Shown here piece after piece: positions 50,937 through 60,431 of a stretch of DNA of 64,000 nt. The position numbers and the translations under genes are program-made. The notes below the pieces were generated by a model. That model saw only the letters and a list, made by a program, of their open reading frames with translations. It did no database searches and was not told where the DNA came from. The stretch is from Paraburkholderia humisilvae. Lineage in GTDB: Bacteria; Pseudomonadota; Gammaproteobacteria; Burkholderiales; Burkholderiaceae. Numbering within the stretch: position 1 is the first letter of the stretch; each line of letters starts with the position of its first letter. Location of the stretch: the NCBI RefSeq assembly GCF_902859855.1, contig NZ_CADIKH010000030.1, positions 1 to 64,000 of the forward strand. The letters are read 5' to 3'.

Positions 50937-51956
50937 TTAGCGCGGCGGGATCGCATTCAGACCTGCGCTGGAACCCCCGCTCGACGCCCTATCCAGCGCG
51001 GCACACCGGTCCTTGCCCGCGCGCTGTGCCTTGTGCGCGATCAGATCCGCCGATACCTGCGCCATCAAACCGCGCAGCCAGCCGATATCGCTCGGCCGGT
51101 CGGATTGCGGATGCCACATCTGATAGCAGCGGATGCGCGGAAACGGAATCGGCACGTCGACGACCGCGAGCGGCAGCAGGTTCGCATAGTGGATCGCAAA
51201 GCGGCGCGTCGTCGTGAAGATCAGGTCCGATTGCAGCAGCACATGCGGCACGAGCCCGAAATACGGCAGCGTCGCGACGACCCGGCGCTGCGCGCCCGCG
51301 CGCGCGAAGCCCGCGTCGATCGCGCCGCTGCGCCCACCGCTGTAAGGCATGGGCGCGAGATGAGGCGCCGCGAGATACGCATCGCGCGTGAGCGGTGCCT
51401 GCGCCAGCGGATGATCGGCGCGCATCATGCAGACCACCGTATCCGAGAACAGGTCGCTGCGCTCGAAGCGCTCATCCGGCTTCGGCCAGTTGCCGATCAC
51501 CAGATCGAGTTCGCCGGAGTCGAGCGCCGCCGCATGATCGAGCAGCGGGCCAAGCGATTCGATCTCGAGCCGTGCATGCGGCGCCGCGTCGCGGAACTGC
51601 GCGATCACGGTCGGCATGAAGAAGTCGTTCAGATAGTCGGGCGCCGCGATGCGAAATGTGCGGCGCGAGCGTTCCGGATCGAAATCGCCGTGCGGCGTCG
51701 CGACGAAATCGACATCGCGCAGCACCCTCTGCGCGGACGCGAGCAGCGATTCGCCGTATTCGGTCGGCACCATGCCCGACTTGCCGCGCACGAGGATCGG
51801 ATCATTCAGCGTTTCGCGCAGTTTGCGCAGCGCGGTGCTGATCGCCGGCTGCGTCTGGTTCAGGCGCAGCGCGGTCTGCGTGACGCTGCGCTCGACGAGC
51901 AGCGTGCGCAGCACGCGCACCAGCCAGATATCGAGAGTAGCGGCGTTGTCGTCCAC
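50937..51956 (-). CDS. LysR-family regulator (NodD/NagR-like group)
   Basis: A 339-residue LTTR with an N-terminal winged HTH (about 8-68, LVERSVTQTALRLNQTQPAI) and an effector domain with the PEYLNDFF-type segment seen in the NodD/NahR/PcpR branch (here APDYLNDFFMP). It is convergent with xdhC, twelve bases away, and is the nearest regulator to the purine locus, so it is a candidate for the repeats at 45953-46060. Aromatic-compound effectors are common in this branch. Confidence 0.85.
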   Translation of the reverse strand: MDDNAATLDIWLVRVLRTLLVERSVTQTALRLNQTQPAISTALRKLRETLNDPILVRGKSGMVPTEYGESLLASAQRVLRDVDFVATPHGDFDPERSRRTFRIAAPDYLNDFFMPTVIAQFRDAAPHARLEIESLGPLLDHAAALDSGELDLVIGNWPKPDERFERSDLFSDTVVCMMRADHPLAQAPLTRDAYLAAPHLAPMPYSGGRSGAIDAGFARAGAQRRVVATLPYFGLVPHVLLQSDLIFTTTRRFAIHYANLLPLAVVDVPIPFPRIRCYQMWHPQSDRPSDIGWLRGLMAQVSADLIAHKAQRAGKDRCAALDRASSGGSSAGLNAIPPR

Positions 51957-52091
51957 GATGGTGTCGTCGGTCAGGTTGGGTGCGGCGGCCGAAACCGTGC
52001 GGCAGCACGGTCCGCTTGCATAACCTTAGGCCATACCGTGCGCGCCGGGCATAGTGCGCACGGTATGGCGGACATCACGCGCTGCCCGCCG

Positions 52092-52736
52092 TCACATCTT
52101 CGGGAAGGCCGACGGCAGCGACGAGATTCGCTTGACCTCTTTCGATTCCAGCCAGTTCGGCGTGCGCGCGCAATAGAGCACCATCGGCAACGCGTCTTCG
52201 CCCCAGAACAGCTGTTTGTTCAGCCAGAATGTCGGCACGCCGAATACGCCGAGCGCAATCGCGTCGGCGGTATTGCGCTGCAATTGCGCCTTGGTCTCTT
52301 CGCGTTCGACCAGTTCGGCTCCGTCCTGGACACCGAGTCGTTCGCACAGCAACGCGAAGCCATCCGGCGTCGACGGGTTGCGGCCTTCGCGCCAGATAAA
52401 GCGGAAAATTTCCCGCACTGTGTGGACGTCGGCGCGGAGGGCCGCGGCGAGGCGCATCGGTCTGATCGAATCGAACGGGTGGACCGGTGGCATCTTGAAC
52501 GGAATGCCGAGCTGTTCCGCGCGAAAAAGCGCATAGCGGTACATGAAGATGCGCTTGGCCGGAACGTCGTACGCGAGGCGCTGGCGCCAATGGCCGTACA
52601 GCTCGTTTAACGTGACGGGCGTCATCACGAACGGCATGCCCGGCCATTTGTCGTGCTGCTCGAGCAGCAGGTACGAAAACGGCGAGACAAAGTCGTAAAA
52701 CCACAGTGGCTGCGTGGCGTCGATGCCATCGGTCAT
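52092..52736 (-). CDS. DsbA-family oxidoreductase, 2-hydroxychromene-2-carboxylate isomerase type
   Basis: A 214-residue thioredoxin-fold protein of the GST-kappa/HCCA isomerase branch. The N-terminal YDFVSPFSYLLLEQ replaces the CxxC of DsbA with SPFS, so disulfide exchange is not expected and glutathione-dependent isomerase chemistry is. GVFGVPTFWLNKQLFWGED (about 164-182) is the conserved C-terminal motif. No naphthalene genes are nearby, so the substrate is open. The ATG at 52736 follows a GGGAGAC ribosome site. Confidence 0.85.
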   Translation of the reverse strand: MTDGIDATQPLWFYDFVSPFSYLLLEQHDKWPGMPFVMTPVTLNELYGHWRQRLAYDVPAKRIFMYRYALFRAEQLGIPFKMPPVHPFDSIRPMRLAAALRADVHTVREIFRFIWREGRNPSTPDGFALLCERLGVQDGAELVEREETKAQLQRNTADAIALGVFGVPTFWLNKQLFWGEDALPMVLYCARTPNWLESKEVKRISSLPSAFPKM

Positions 52737-52955
52737 GATGTCTCCCGGGAATTCCAGTGTGGCGCGGCGCCGTTGCCGGGCGTGTTGCTGACGCGGGCGG
52801 CGCTGTGCCGGATTGCCTCGATCTTACGCAAAGCTGGACCGGTACGCAGCACCGGCGGGGCGGGATTGGGAAAATGCACGCTGCGCGTGGTCCGCCGGGT
52901 GCCCGCCGCGTGCCTGGCGCCATCTGACACGGCGCCATCGGTTCGATGTCATGCG

Positions 52956-54545
52956 TCAGACGGTACGGGTCGGGCCGGCCTGTTCGGCGGGCGGCGCGTC
53001 GCGGGACGCCGGATTGCTGCGCGCGGCGTCGGCGGCCAGCGCTCCGGCGGCCCCGCTGGCCGGATGCGCGGGCCCGGCCGTGCCTGCGGATGCGGCCGCG
53101 CCCGAGGACCCGGCCGGCCCGGCCGCGTTTGCTGTGTCACCCGACGGCGGCGCGTGCGCGCCGTCCGCATGCGCTTCCCGCGGATGCGTCAGCCGCCCGC
53201 GCACGAAGCCGATATGTTCGCGCAGCACATAGAACTGGTCCGCGTAGGCAAGCGGCATCTTGAGCCCGTTGACCGCTTCCTCGATTGCGTCGAGCCGCTC
53301 GACGAGCGCGTCGCGCTCCGCCTGCGACGTTTCGGAGAGCGCGCCGCGCTCGATCGCGATCAGCGCGCCGTACCAGCGGTAAATCCGCGAGCGCACGCGC
53401 CATGCGTACAACGACGGCACGAGCCGCAAGCCCGGGATCAGCACGACGACAATCGGCACCAGCACGACCAGCAGCCGGTCCGCGAGGCTCGCGATCCAGA
53501 ACGGCAAGGTCCGGTACAGGAAGCTCTTGCCCGACTTGTAATAGCGTGCCGCGTCGGCGCTGATCGGGAAGTCGTGCGCAAGCGGCGATGGAAAGTCGCC
53601 GGCGCGTTGCAGGATGTTCGCTCTGCCATGCACTTCGCGCGCGGCTTCGATCAGCAGATCGGACAGCGCCGGATGCAACGACGTGCGCGCGACCAGTTCG
53701 GCGGTCGGCGCGACCATTTGCATCGTCTGCGAAGGGATGTTCTTGCCGAGATCGAGCGCGCCCATCGGCAGCTCGATGCGTGTCAGGTACGGGAAGCGGC
53801 CCGCATACGCCTGCGCCTGCGTGAAGTCGAAGAACTGGATATTCGGTGTGCGGAACAGTCTGACCATCACCGGCGGCTGCGCGGAATCGCCGGTCAGGAA
53901 GGCCGCGTCGATTTTGCCATCGACCAGCGCCTGCGCGGCGTCTTCGCCAGACAACGGCAGCAGCCTGGTCGGCCCGCCTGGCGCAATGCCGTTCGCCGCC
54001 AGCAGCGCCAGCGCGAGCTCGCGCGTGCCGCTGCCTTCGGCGCCGATCGCAACGCGCTGTCCCTTGAATTGCGACAGCCATTGGACCGTCTGGCCGTGAT
54101 AGAAAATCGCGACCGGGACGTACGCGACGCTGCCCAGCGACATCAGCCCGTCGGTATTGCCTTGCGCGATGCCGTCCTGCACGAACGCGACATCGACATT
54201 GAATTTTGGATCTCTGAGACGCCGGAAGTTGTCGGCCGAACCTTCCGATTCCAGCACGTTCACCGTCACGCGGTTGCGCGCGAGGATCTCCTTGTAGCGC
54301 TGCGCGGCGTTCCAGAATGTACTGCCGCGCGGTCCGGCGCTGATGATCAGCGTACTGGGGGGCGCGGGCTGGATCAAACGCACCGCCGCCCAGATCGCAA
54401 TGGCGCTGATCAGCAGGATCGGTCCGAAGGTGACCGCAAGGTCGCGCCACGAGATCGCAACGAAGCGTGCGACGAGGCGGGGACGCTTTTCGCCGTTCCT
54501 TGCCTCGCTCGTCCTGTCGATACTCGGGCCGGTGGGTTCTGTCAT
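52956..54545 (-). CDS. Membrane-anchored TAXI-family solute-binding protein
   Basis: A 529-residue TAXI-type TRAP-associated binding protein fused to membrane anchors. Helix 1 is at about 36-58, the TAXI domain (about 65-330) starts TLIISAGPRGSTFWNAAQRY, and helix 2 is at about 350-372 (LLVVLVPIVVVLIPGLRLVP), leaving a cytosolic tail. Residues 455-529 are an Ala/Gly/Pro-rich low-complexity tail. No TRAP permease gene is adjacent, and secreted TAXI proteins have no second helix, so this may be a sensor or scaffold. The ATG at 54545 has no good ribosome site; longer in-frame starts exist. Confidence 0.82.
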   Translation of the reverse strand: MTEPTGPSIDRTSEARNGEKRPRLVARFVAISWRDLAVTFGPILLISAIAIWAAVRLIQPAPPSTLIISAGPRGSTFWNAAQRYKEILARNRVTVNVLESEGSADNFRRLRDPKFNVDVAFVQDGIAQGNTDGLMSLGSVAYVPVAIFYHGQTVQWLSQFKGQRVAIGAEGSGTRELALALLAANGIAPGGPTRLLPLSGEDAAQALVDGKIDAAFLTGDSAQPPVMVRLFRTPNIQFFDFTQAQAYAGRFPYLTRIELPMGALDLGKNIPSQTMQMVAPTAELVARTSLHPALSDLLIEAAREVHGRANILQRAGDFPSPLAHDFPISADAARYYKSGKSFLYRTLPFWIASLADRLLVVLVPIVVVLIPGLRLVPSLYAWRVRSRIYRWYGALIAIERGALSETSQAERDALVERLDAIEEAVNGLKMPLAYADQFYVLREHIGFVRGRLTHPREAHADGAHAPPSGDTANAAGPAGSSGAAASAGTAGPAHPASGAAGALAADAARSNPASRDAPPAEQAGPTRTV

Positions 54546-55236
54546 TGGAGTTCGTGACGGCGGGTCGGCGTACTGTCGAATGCGGTCTGCGTACGGCGGC
54601 GGCATGCACGCTGCGCGGTGCCTGCGGATGCCGCCAGGGTGAAGCCGCCCGGGTAGCGACGCAACCCAGGCGGCGATGCTCGCGCCGATGGTACATGAGA
54701 TTGTCCGCGCGGCGGCACACGAAAACCGGCTCGCCGCGTACAAACCCGTAACAATTCGTGAGTGCCAAGTGTGTACGAAGTGCGTGCGCACACAAGCAGA
54801 TTTTTTGTCGGCGACACAACATTTGTGAGGCCGAACCGCGCTTTCGGCGCTAAAAGCTTTGCGATTTTTGCCGAGCTAGATTAAATTGGCGGCGCTGTCG
54901 CGCATCACGCGGGCGCGCGCGATCCGGTCACCGAGAACCGGACGGGCTGCGCCGCCGCGCGGCACCGGACCGGTCCGCCGCGATCGCGCATATCGCGCGT
55001 CGAGCCGCAACCCGGATAATGTCGGCCGTTCCGTTTTCCCGCCTCTCGTCTCTCGTCTGCCGCGTCGCTCCGTCAATCGGACGACGCCGTGCCCGAGCGC
55101 GCCTGCTTGCGCGATGCTTGCGAGCGGTGAGCGCGTGTCGTGGCGCACGCGGCGATGTGCTGGAACGAAGTCGTAACGAAGCCGCAATGCGGTCTGGCCC
55201 GGCCGGGTCTAAATCGAAGTGAAAAAAGGAGAAAAC
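54546..55236. other. 691-base spacer between TAXI and BON genes
   Basis: No supported gene. A possible plus-strand promoter is TTGCGA (54859-54864), 17 bases, TAAATT (54882-54887), which would give a leader of about 340 bases. The rest is GC-rich and repetitive in short CG motifs; frames on both strands there lack ribosome sites. Confidence 0.45.
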
Positions 55237-55581
55237 ATGAAATCGGCAGTTCTGAAGGTGTTGAGCGGTGTGGTCGCCGTGATGGTTGCATGCAACGTGT
55301 ACGCGCAGGCAAGCGATGCGGCTGCGGGTGGCCAGACGGCTACGGCAGGCGCGAAGGCCGAGAAGAAGGCGAACCGCCAGCTTGGCCACAAAGTGCGCGC
55401 GGCGCTCGCGAAGGCGAAGGGTCTCGACGTGTCGAGCATCAACGTGCGCGCGAAGGACGGTGCGGTGACGCTGTCCGGTACGGTGCCCGACCAGGGCCAG
55501 ATCGACCTCGCCGGCGATACGGCGAAGGGCGTGGCCGGCGTGGCGTCGGTGTCGAACAAGCTGAACGTGCAGCAGCAGTAA
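55237..55581 (+). CDS. Periplasmic BON-domain protein
   Basis: A 114-residue exported protein. The signal peptide (residues 1-24, VLSGVVAVMVACNVYAQA) is followed by an Ala/Lys-rich linker and one BON domain (about 48-113, HKVRAALAKAKGLDVSSINV and VTLSGTVPDQGQIDLAGD). Such OsmY-like proteins bind phospholipid or peptidoglycan and are often stress induced. The ATG at 55237 follows AAAGGAG. A 14-base-stem terminator at 55677 ends the transcript, so it is monocistronic. Confidence 0.88.
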   Translation: MKSAVLKVLSGVVAVMVACNVYAQASDAAAGGQTATAGAKAEKKANRQLGHKVRAALAKAKGLDVSSINVRAKDGAVTLSGTVPDQGQIDLAGDTAKGVAGVASVSNKLNVQQQ

Positions 55582-55676
55582 GCGCTGCGCGCCGCGCGAA
55601 ACGCGTCCGGTGTTTTGCGCAAGGTCACGCATGGGTGGCAGGAAGGCCACGTGTGGCCTGATCAGGCCGATACGAC

Positions 55677-55715
55677 GAACGGGCTTCGGGGCATCACCCG
55701 AAGCCCGTTCTGTTT
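55677..55715 (+). terminator. Rho-independent terminator after the BON gene
   Basis: GAACGGGCTTCGGG (55677-55690) pairs perfectly with 55697-55710 around GCATCA and is followed by TGTTTT. Confidence 0.92.
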
Positions 55716-55825
55716 TATGCGCGGTGCTTAATGTGTGCGGGCGCGCGTCGCGCGCGGCACTTTGGATGATGCGTGGTGCCAAACGTCGACAAGCGCGTCA
55801 AGGTTGCGCGACGGGGGAGGTCACA

Positions 55826-57922
55826 GTGCCCGCATTCCAGTCCTTGCGTTTTGCGATGCTCGCGTGCTGCGCGTCGGTGCTCGCATCCGGCTGCGGCAGC
55901 GGCAGTGACGACCACGGCCAGTCGATCAACGCGATGCCGAACTTCGTCGTGTCGAACAGCGTCACGACCACCTCGTACGACGGCGACAGCGACGACCTGC
56001 TGACCGCCGGCCTCGGCAAGACCGGCCTCGCGGGCAACGCGCCGGGTTTTGCGAACCCGGCCGCGCCCACCACCGCCGAATTGCGGCGCCTCGCGATCTG
56101 GTCGAACTATCGCGCGCTGGTCGATATCACCGCGAACGGCGGCTATGGCCGCTTCTGGGGGCCGAATATCGACCTGAACGGCAACGACACGCTAGGCGAA
56201 GGGAAGATTGCCGGCACCGAGTACCTCGCGTATGCGGACGACGGCAGCGGCACGCAGAACGTAACGCTGCTCGTGCAGGTGCCCGCGGCTTTCGATCCAG
56301 CCAATCCGTGCATCGTGACCGCGACGTCGTCGGGTTCGCGCGGCGTCTACGGCGCGATTTCGGCGGCGGGCGAATGGGCGTTGAAACGTGGCTGCGCGGT
56401 GGCCTACACGGACAAGGGCACCGGCAATGGCGCGCATGAGCTGACCACTAATCTCGTCACGCTGATCGATGGCCGGCTCGGCAACGCGACCTTCGTTGGC
56501 ACGCAAAGCCTCTTTACTGCAAACGTGTCGCCGGGCGTGCTCGCGAGCTTCAATCAGGCATTCCGGAACCGCTACGCGTACAAGCACGCGCACTCCCAGC
56601 AGAACCCGGAACAGGACTGGGGCAAAGACACGCTCGAAGCAATCCAGTTCGCGTACTGGGCGCTCAATCAGCAGTTCGCCCCGCTTGTCGACAGCACGCA
56701 TCACGGCGTGCGTTATCAGCCAGGCAGCATCACGACGATTGCCGCGTCGGTCAGCAACGGCGGTGGCGCGTCGCTCGCGGCAGCGGAGCAGGATACGCAG
56801 GGCTGGATTACCGCAGTGGTGGTGGGCGAGCCGCAGATCAACCTGAACATGTCGCCCAATGCGCAGGTCCTGGAAGGCGGCGTGCGGATTGTGTCCGCCG
56901 GCGCGCCGCTGGCCGACTACATCACGTACGCGAACCTGCTGCAGCCGTGCGCGGCGGCGGCGCCCACGGTGGCCGGCGCACCGTATCTGTCGACGCTGCC
57001 GTTGACGACCACCCAGGCGATTCGGGCCGCGCGCTGCGGGTCGCTGGCCGGCAACGGCCTCGTGGCGGGCGCCAATCTCGCCGCACAGTCGGCCGATGCG
57101 TTGAACCGCCTGCATGCCGCCGGTTACGAGCCGGACTCCGACCTGCTGCATGCGCCGATGTGGGATTCGCAGGCGGTCCCCGCAGTGGCGGTCACGTATG
57201 CGAATGCGTACACGAAGTCGAGCGTCACGGACAACCTGTGCGGTTTCAGTTTCGGCACCACCGACGCGCAAGGCAACGCCAGTGTCGCGCCGGCGATCTC
57301 ACCGATGCCGAGCCTGTTCGGTGTCGCTAACGGCGTGCCGCCGACCAACGGCATCAACCTCGTGTTCAACATTTCGCCCACCGGCGTTGATCATCGGCTT
57401 GCCACCACCGATGCGAGCTTCACGGGCGCGTTTTGTCTACGGGGGTTGTGGGCGACCGGCGACGTGCGGATGCAGACGAACGTCAATGCGATTCGCGTGA
57501 ATGCAAACCTGCACGGCAAGCCGGCGATTATCGTGCAAGGCCGCAGCGATGCGCTGGTGCCGGTCAATCATGCGTCGCGCGCGTATCTCGCGATGAACAG
57601 CCTCGCGGAAGGCTCGAAGAGTCAGCTGTCTTTCTACGAGGTGACGAACGCGCAGCATTTCGATGCGTTTCTCGGCACTCCCGGTTTCGATACGCGCTTC
57701 GTGCCGTTGCACTACTACAACCTTCAGGCGTTGAACCTGATGTGGAGTCATCTGAAGAGCGGCGCTGCGTTGCCGCCGTCGCAGGTGATCCGCACCACGC
57801 CGCGCGGCGGCACGCCCGGTGCCGCGCCCGCGCTGTCGGTAGCCAGCTTGCCGCCGGTCGCGGCAAGTCCGGGTTCGAACGCGATCCGGGTGGTGGCGGG
57901 CACCGTCGCCGTGCCGCGTTAG
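55826..57922 (+). CDS. D-(-)-3-hydroxybutyrate oligomer hydrolase
   Basis: A 698-residue hydrolase cutting 3-hydroxybutyrate dimers and oligomers to monomers, part of polyhydroxybutyrate turnover. The GTG at 55826 follows GGGGGAGG with five-base spacing and starts a lipoprotein-type signal with lipobox LASGC (C23), so an envelope location is likely. The 3HBOH family signatures are GGYGRFWGPN, TATSSGSRGVYGAI and the nucleophile segment AASVSNGGGASLAAAEQ (near 300). The long C-terminus is Pro/Ala-rich. Not adjacent to a PHB depolymerase gene. Confidence 0.92.
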   Translation: MPAFQSLRFAMLACCASVLASGCGSGSDDHGQSINAMPNFVVSNSVTTTSYDGDSDDLLTAGLGKTGLAGNAPGFANPAAPTTAELRRLAIWSNYRALVDITANGGYGRFWGPNIDLNGNDTLGEGKIAGTEYLAYADDGSGTQNVTLLVQVPAAFDPANPCIVTATSSGSRGVYGAISAAGEWALKRGCAVAYTDKGTGNGAHELTTNLVTLIDGRLGNATFVGTQSLFTANVSPGVLASFNQAFRNRYAYKHAHSQQNPEQDWGKDTLEAIQFAYWALNQQFAPLVDSTHHGVRYQPGSITTIAASVSNGGGASLAAAEQDTQGWITAVVVGEPQINLNMSPNAQVLEGGVRIVSAGAPLADYITYANLLQPCAAAAPTVAGAPYLSTLPLTTTQAIRAARCGSLAGNGLVAGANLAAQSADALNRLHAAGYEPDSDLLHAPMWDSQAVPAVAVTYANAYTKSSVTDNLCGFSFGTTDAQGNASVAPAISPMPSLFGVANGVPPTNGINLVFNISPTGVDHRLATTDASFTGAFCLRGLWATGDVRMQTNVNAIRVNANLHGKPAIIVQGRSDALVPVNHASRAYLAMNSLAEGSKSQLSFYEVTNAQHFDAFLGTPGFDTRFVPLHYYNLQALNLMWSHLKSGAALPPSQVIRTTPRGGTPGAAPALSVASLPPVAASPGSNAIRVVAGTVAVPR

Positions 57923-58102
57923 GCGGGCTATTCATCGCGCATCGATTGCGCGTCGATGGAAGACTGTCGTTGCACGCCGATGCGCCGATGCGCATTTTTG
58001 ACACGATGTGTGCTTCGCATTGACGCGCCGCTCGTGCGCCATGACACATAAATTACCCACGTGATGTCGTACCCTGAGATATCGGAATCGGAGTCGAGCA
58101 CG

Positions 58103-58357
58103 ATGGACACGATACTTCTGCGGTACACCGACTTGCCGATCGGCGAACGGGCCGCTTTCGAACTGGTTTGCGCGCGGCATGGCTTCGCGCCCGCGCATTT
58201 CGATGTGACCGCAACGATCGATGCGCAGGACCCCGCGCAGAGCCAGCGGCTCGTCACAGTGCGCCGTGGCGGCTGGGCGCAGTCATATCGCGAAGGCAGC
58301 ACCGGGCATTGGGTCCGCGAGTTCGAAACGGATCTGAACTGCCGTTTCTTCAAGTAG
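58103..58357 (+). CDS. Small conserved-looking protein of unknown function
   Basis: An 84-residue cytosolic protein that I do not recognise. It has no signal peptide or membrane segment, an N-terminal LRYTDLPIGERAAFELV, and a C-terminal block REFETDLNCRFFK. GGAG lies nine bases before the ATG at 58103, which is preferred to GTG/ATG at 58061/58064 with no ribosome site. Codon use is ordinary for the window. It stands alone between the 3HB-oligomer hydrolase and the convergent TauE/SafE gene. Confidence 0.6.
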   Translation: MDTILLRYTDLPIGERAAFELVCARHGFAPAHFDVTATIDAQDPAQSQRLVTVRRGGWAQSYREGSTGHWVREFETDLNCRFFK

Positions 58358-58471
58358 GCGTTCGTTCGGCGGCGCGCGCTCAGCGAAGCGCTTTGCGTGG
58401 CGCCTTGTAACGTTGAATGTGCAACGTTCGCATTCAACCGCGCGTCGCCTGTATGCGATGCGCACCCGCCA

Positions 58472-59260
58472 TCAGACCATCACCAGCTTGATGCCGACCG
58501 CGGTCAGCGTCGCGGCGAGCACATGCCGCAGCAGTTTCTCCGGCGCTTTCGCGGCGAGCAGGCTGCCCGCGACGATGCCCGGCAATGATCCCACCAGCAG
58601 CGACACGAGCAGCGACCAGTCGATCGACCCGAGCAGCCAGTGACCGGCGCCGGCGAGCAGCGTCAGCGGCACCGCATGCGCGATGTCCGAACCGACGACG
58701 CGCGAAACCGGCAGCGCCGGGTACAACAGCAGCAGGACCGTCACGCCAATCGCGCCCGCGCCGACCGAGGTCAGCGTGACGAGCGCACCGAGCACGGCGC
58801 CGGTCAGGATCGTGAGCGCGAGCGTGTTGCCGTGCGCGGGTGCTGGCCGGTGGCGCGCTGCGAACGCCGAGAGCTGCGGCCGGAACACCAGCGCGAGAGC
58901 GGTAATGAGGAGCGCCGCGCCGAGCACGACCTGAATCAGCACGCTGCCGCGCGGCGCATCCATCCCATACCGATGCAGCAGAATCAGCGTGAGCGTCGCG
59001 GCGGGGACGCTGCCCGACGCGAGACGTAGTGTGACCAGCCAGTCCACCGAGCCCTTCATACCGTGCACGAGCGTGCCGGTCGCCTTCGTCACCGACGCAT
59101 ACAGCAGGTCGGTGCCGACCGCGGTGGCCGGGTGAATGCCGAACAACAGGACGAGAATCGGCGTCATCAGCGAGCCGCCGCCGACGCCGGTCAGACCGAC
59201 CAGAAAGCCGACGAACAGGCCGGAGGCGGAGTACAGCGGTTCAATATGCGGAACAGACAT
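58472..59260 (-). CDS. TauE/SafE-family anion exporter
   Basis: A 262-residue inner-membrane protein with about eight helices and two TauE repeats: GFLVGLTGVGGGSLMTP (about 17-33) and the matching GALVTLTSVGAGAIGVT (about 158-174). Members export sulfite, sulfoacetate or other organosulfonates, or act as general anion carriers. The ATG at 59260 is the first before helix 1. Divergent from rarD; no sulfur gene lies nearby, so the substrate is not assigned. Confidence 0.9.
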   Translation of the reverse strand: MSVPHIEPLYSASGLFVGFLVGLTGVGGGSLMTPILVLLFGIHPATAVGTDLLYASVTKATGTLVHGMKGSVDWLVTLRLASGSVPAATLTLILLHRYGMDAPRGSVLIQVVLGAALLITALALVFRPQLSAFAARHRPAPAHGNTLALTILTGAVLGALVTLTSVGAGAIGVTVLLLLYPALPVSRVVGSDIAHAVPLTLLAGAGHWLLGSIDWSLLVSLLVGSLPGIVAGSLLAAKAPEKLLRHVLAATLTAVGIKLVMV

Positions 59261-59510
59261 CGAGGTAATGACCCATCTCGGACGGCGGGCCATCGTTAAG
59301 ATGGGCCGATTGCACCGGATCAGCGATTTCTTTGTGGAAATTGACAAGCTGGTGCGACGAAAGACTCGTATTGTCGCAAAACCGGCAACCTTGCGTGATG
59401 GATTGTGTGACTCAAAGCTTACAATACATGACTCGACACCTTGTTGAGCGCTTACCGTGGTCCGCCGCTGCCGCCAGGCCACGCCCCCGTTTCCCGTCCC
59501 GCTGATCACA

Positions 59511-60386
59511 ATGAACTACGGCGTCGCCTACGCGTTACTTGCCTTCACGATCTGGGGGCTCTTTCCCGTTTACTTCAAATCGCTGCATCAGATCTCGCCG
59601 CTCGAGATTCTTGCGCACCGGATGGTCTGGTCAATGCTGTTCCTGTTCATTGTGCTGACGGTGCGGCTGCAGTGGCGCTGGCTCGTACCCGTGCTGCGGG
59701 ACCGGCGCCTGCTCGGGCGCTTCGCCGTGAGCGCGGCGCTGCTGTCGGCGAACTGGGGAATCTATATCTGGGCGGTCAACGCGGGGCATATCGTCGAAGC
59801 GAGCCTCGGCTACTTCGTTACGCCGCTGATTAGCGTGCTGTTCGGCCTGGGCTTTCTCGGCGAGCGGCTGCGCGTCGCGCAGTGGCTCGCGGTCGCGATT
59901 GCCGCGGCCGGCGTGCTGTGGCTGACATGGGAAAACGGCCGGCCGCCATGGATCAGCATCTGCCTCGCGCTGACCTTCGGCGGCTACGGGTTGTTGCGCA
60001 AGACCGCGAAGCTCGGTGCGCTCGAAGGGCTCACGCTCGAAACGATTCTGCTGCTGCCGGTTGCGCTGCTGTATCTCGCGGCGCTATCGCTGCACGGCGA
60101 CAGCGGCTTTGGCGCGGCGTCCACCGGCGTGAAGGTGCTGCTCGCGCTGGCCGGGCCGATCACCGCCGTTCCGCTGCTGCTGTTTGCCGCCGGCGCGCGC
60201 CGTATTCCGCTGTCGATGCTCGGTCTTTTGCAATACGTGACACCGACATTGCAATTGCTGATTGGTGTGCTGATCTATCGCGAGCCGTTCGGCGGCGCGC
60301 AACTGATCGGCTATGGCGCGATCTGGCTTGCGCTTGTCGTGTATTCGCTCGAAGGATTGACGCGCATGCGGCTCGTGCGGCAATGA
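59511..60386 (+). CDS. rarD: EamA-family permease RarD
   Basis: A 291-residue ten-helix DMT-superfamily permease of the RarD subgroup, identified by FTIWGLFPVYFKSLHQISPLEILAHR in fragments at 12-37, the NWGIYIWAVNAGHIVEASLGYF region (about 83-104) and QYVTPTLQLLIGVLIYREPF (about 241-260). Often annotated as a chloramphenicol-sensitive protein; the physiological substrate is unknown. The ATG at 59511 lacks a clear ribosome site but starts at the family N-terminus. Confidence 0.93.
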   Translation: MNYGVAYALLAFTIWGLFPVYFKSLHQISPLEILAHRMVWSMLFLFIVLTVRLQWRWLVPVLRDRRLLGRFAVSAALLSANWGIYIWAVNAGHIVEASLGYFVTPLISVLFGLGFLGERLRVAQWLAVAIAAAGVLWLTWENGRPPWISICLALTFGGYGLLRKTAKLGALEGLTLETILLLPVALLYLAALSLHGDSGFGAASTGVKVLLALAGPITAVPLLLFAAGARRIPLSMLGLLQYVTPTLQLLIGVLIYREPFGGAQLIGYGAIWLALVVYSLEGLTRMRLVRQ

Positions 60387-60431
60387 CGACGCGGCGCGGC
60401 TGCGCGCCGCGCGCCGGACATCGCGCCGGGC

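Noticed and set aside
53137..54822. 561-codon minus-strand frame parallel to the TAXI gene
   Set aside because: A different frame of the same strand, Arg-rich and without membrane segments or motifs; the TAXI frame has clear family features.
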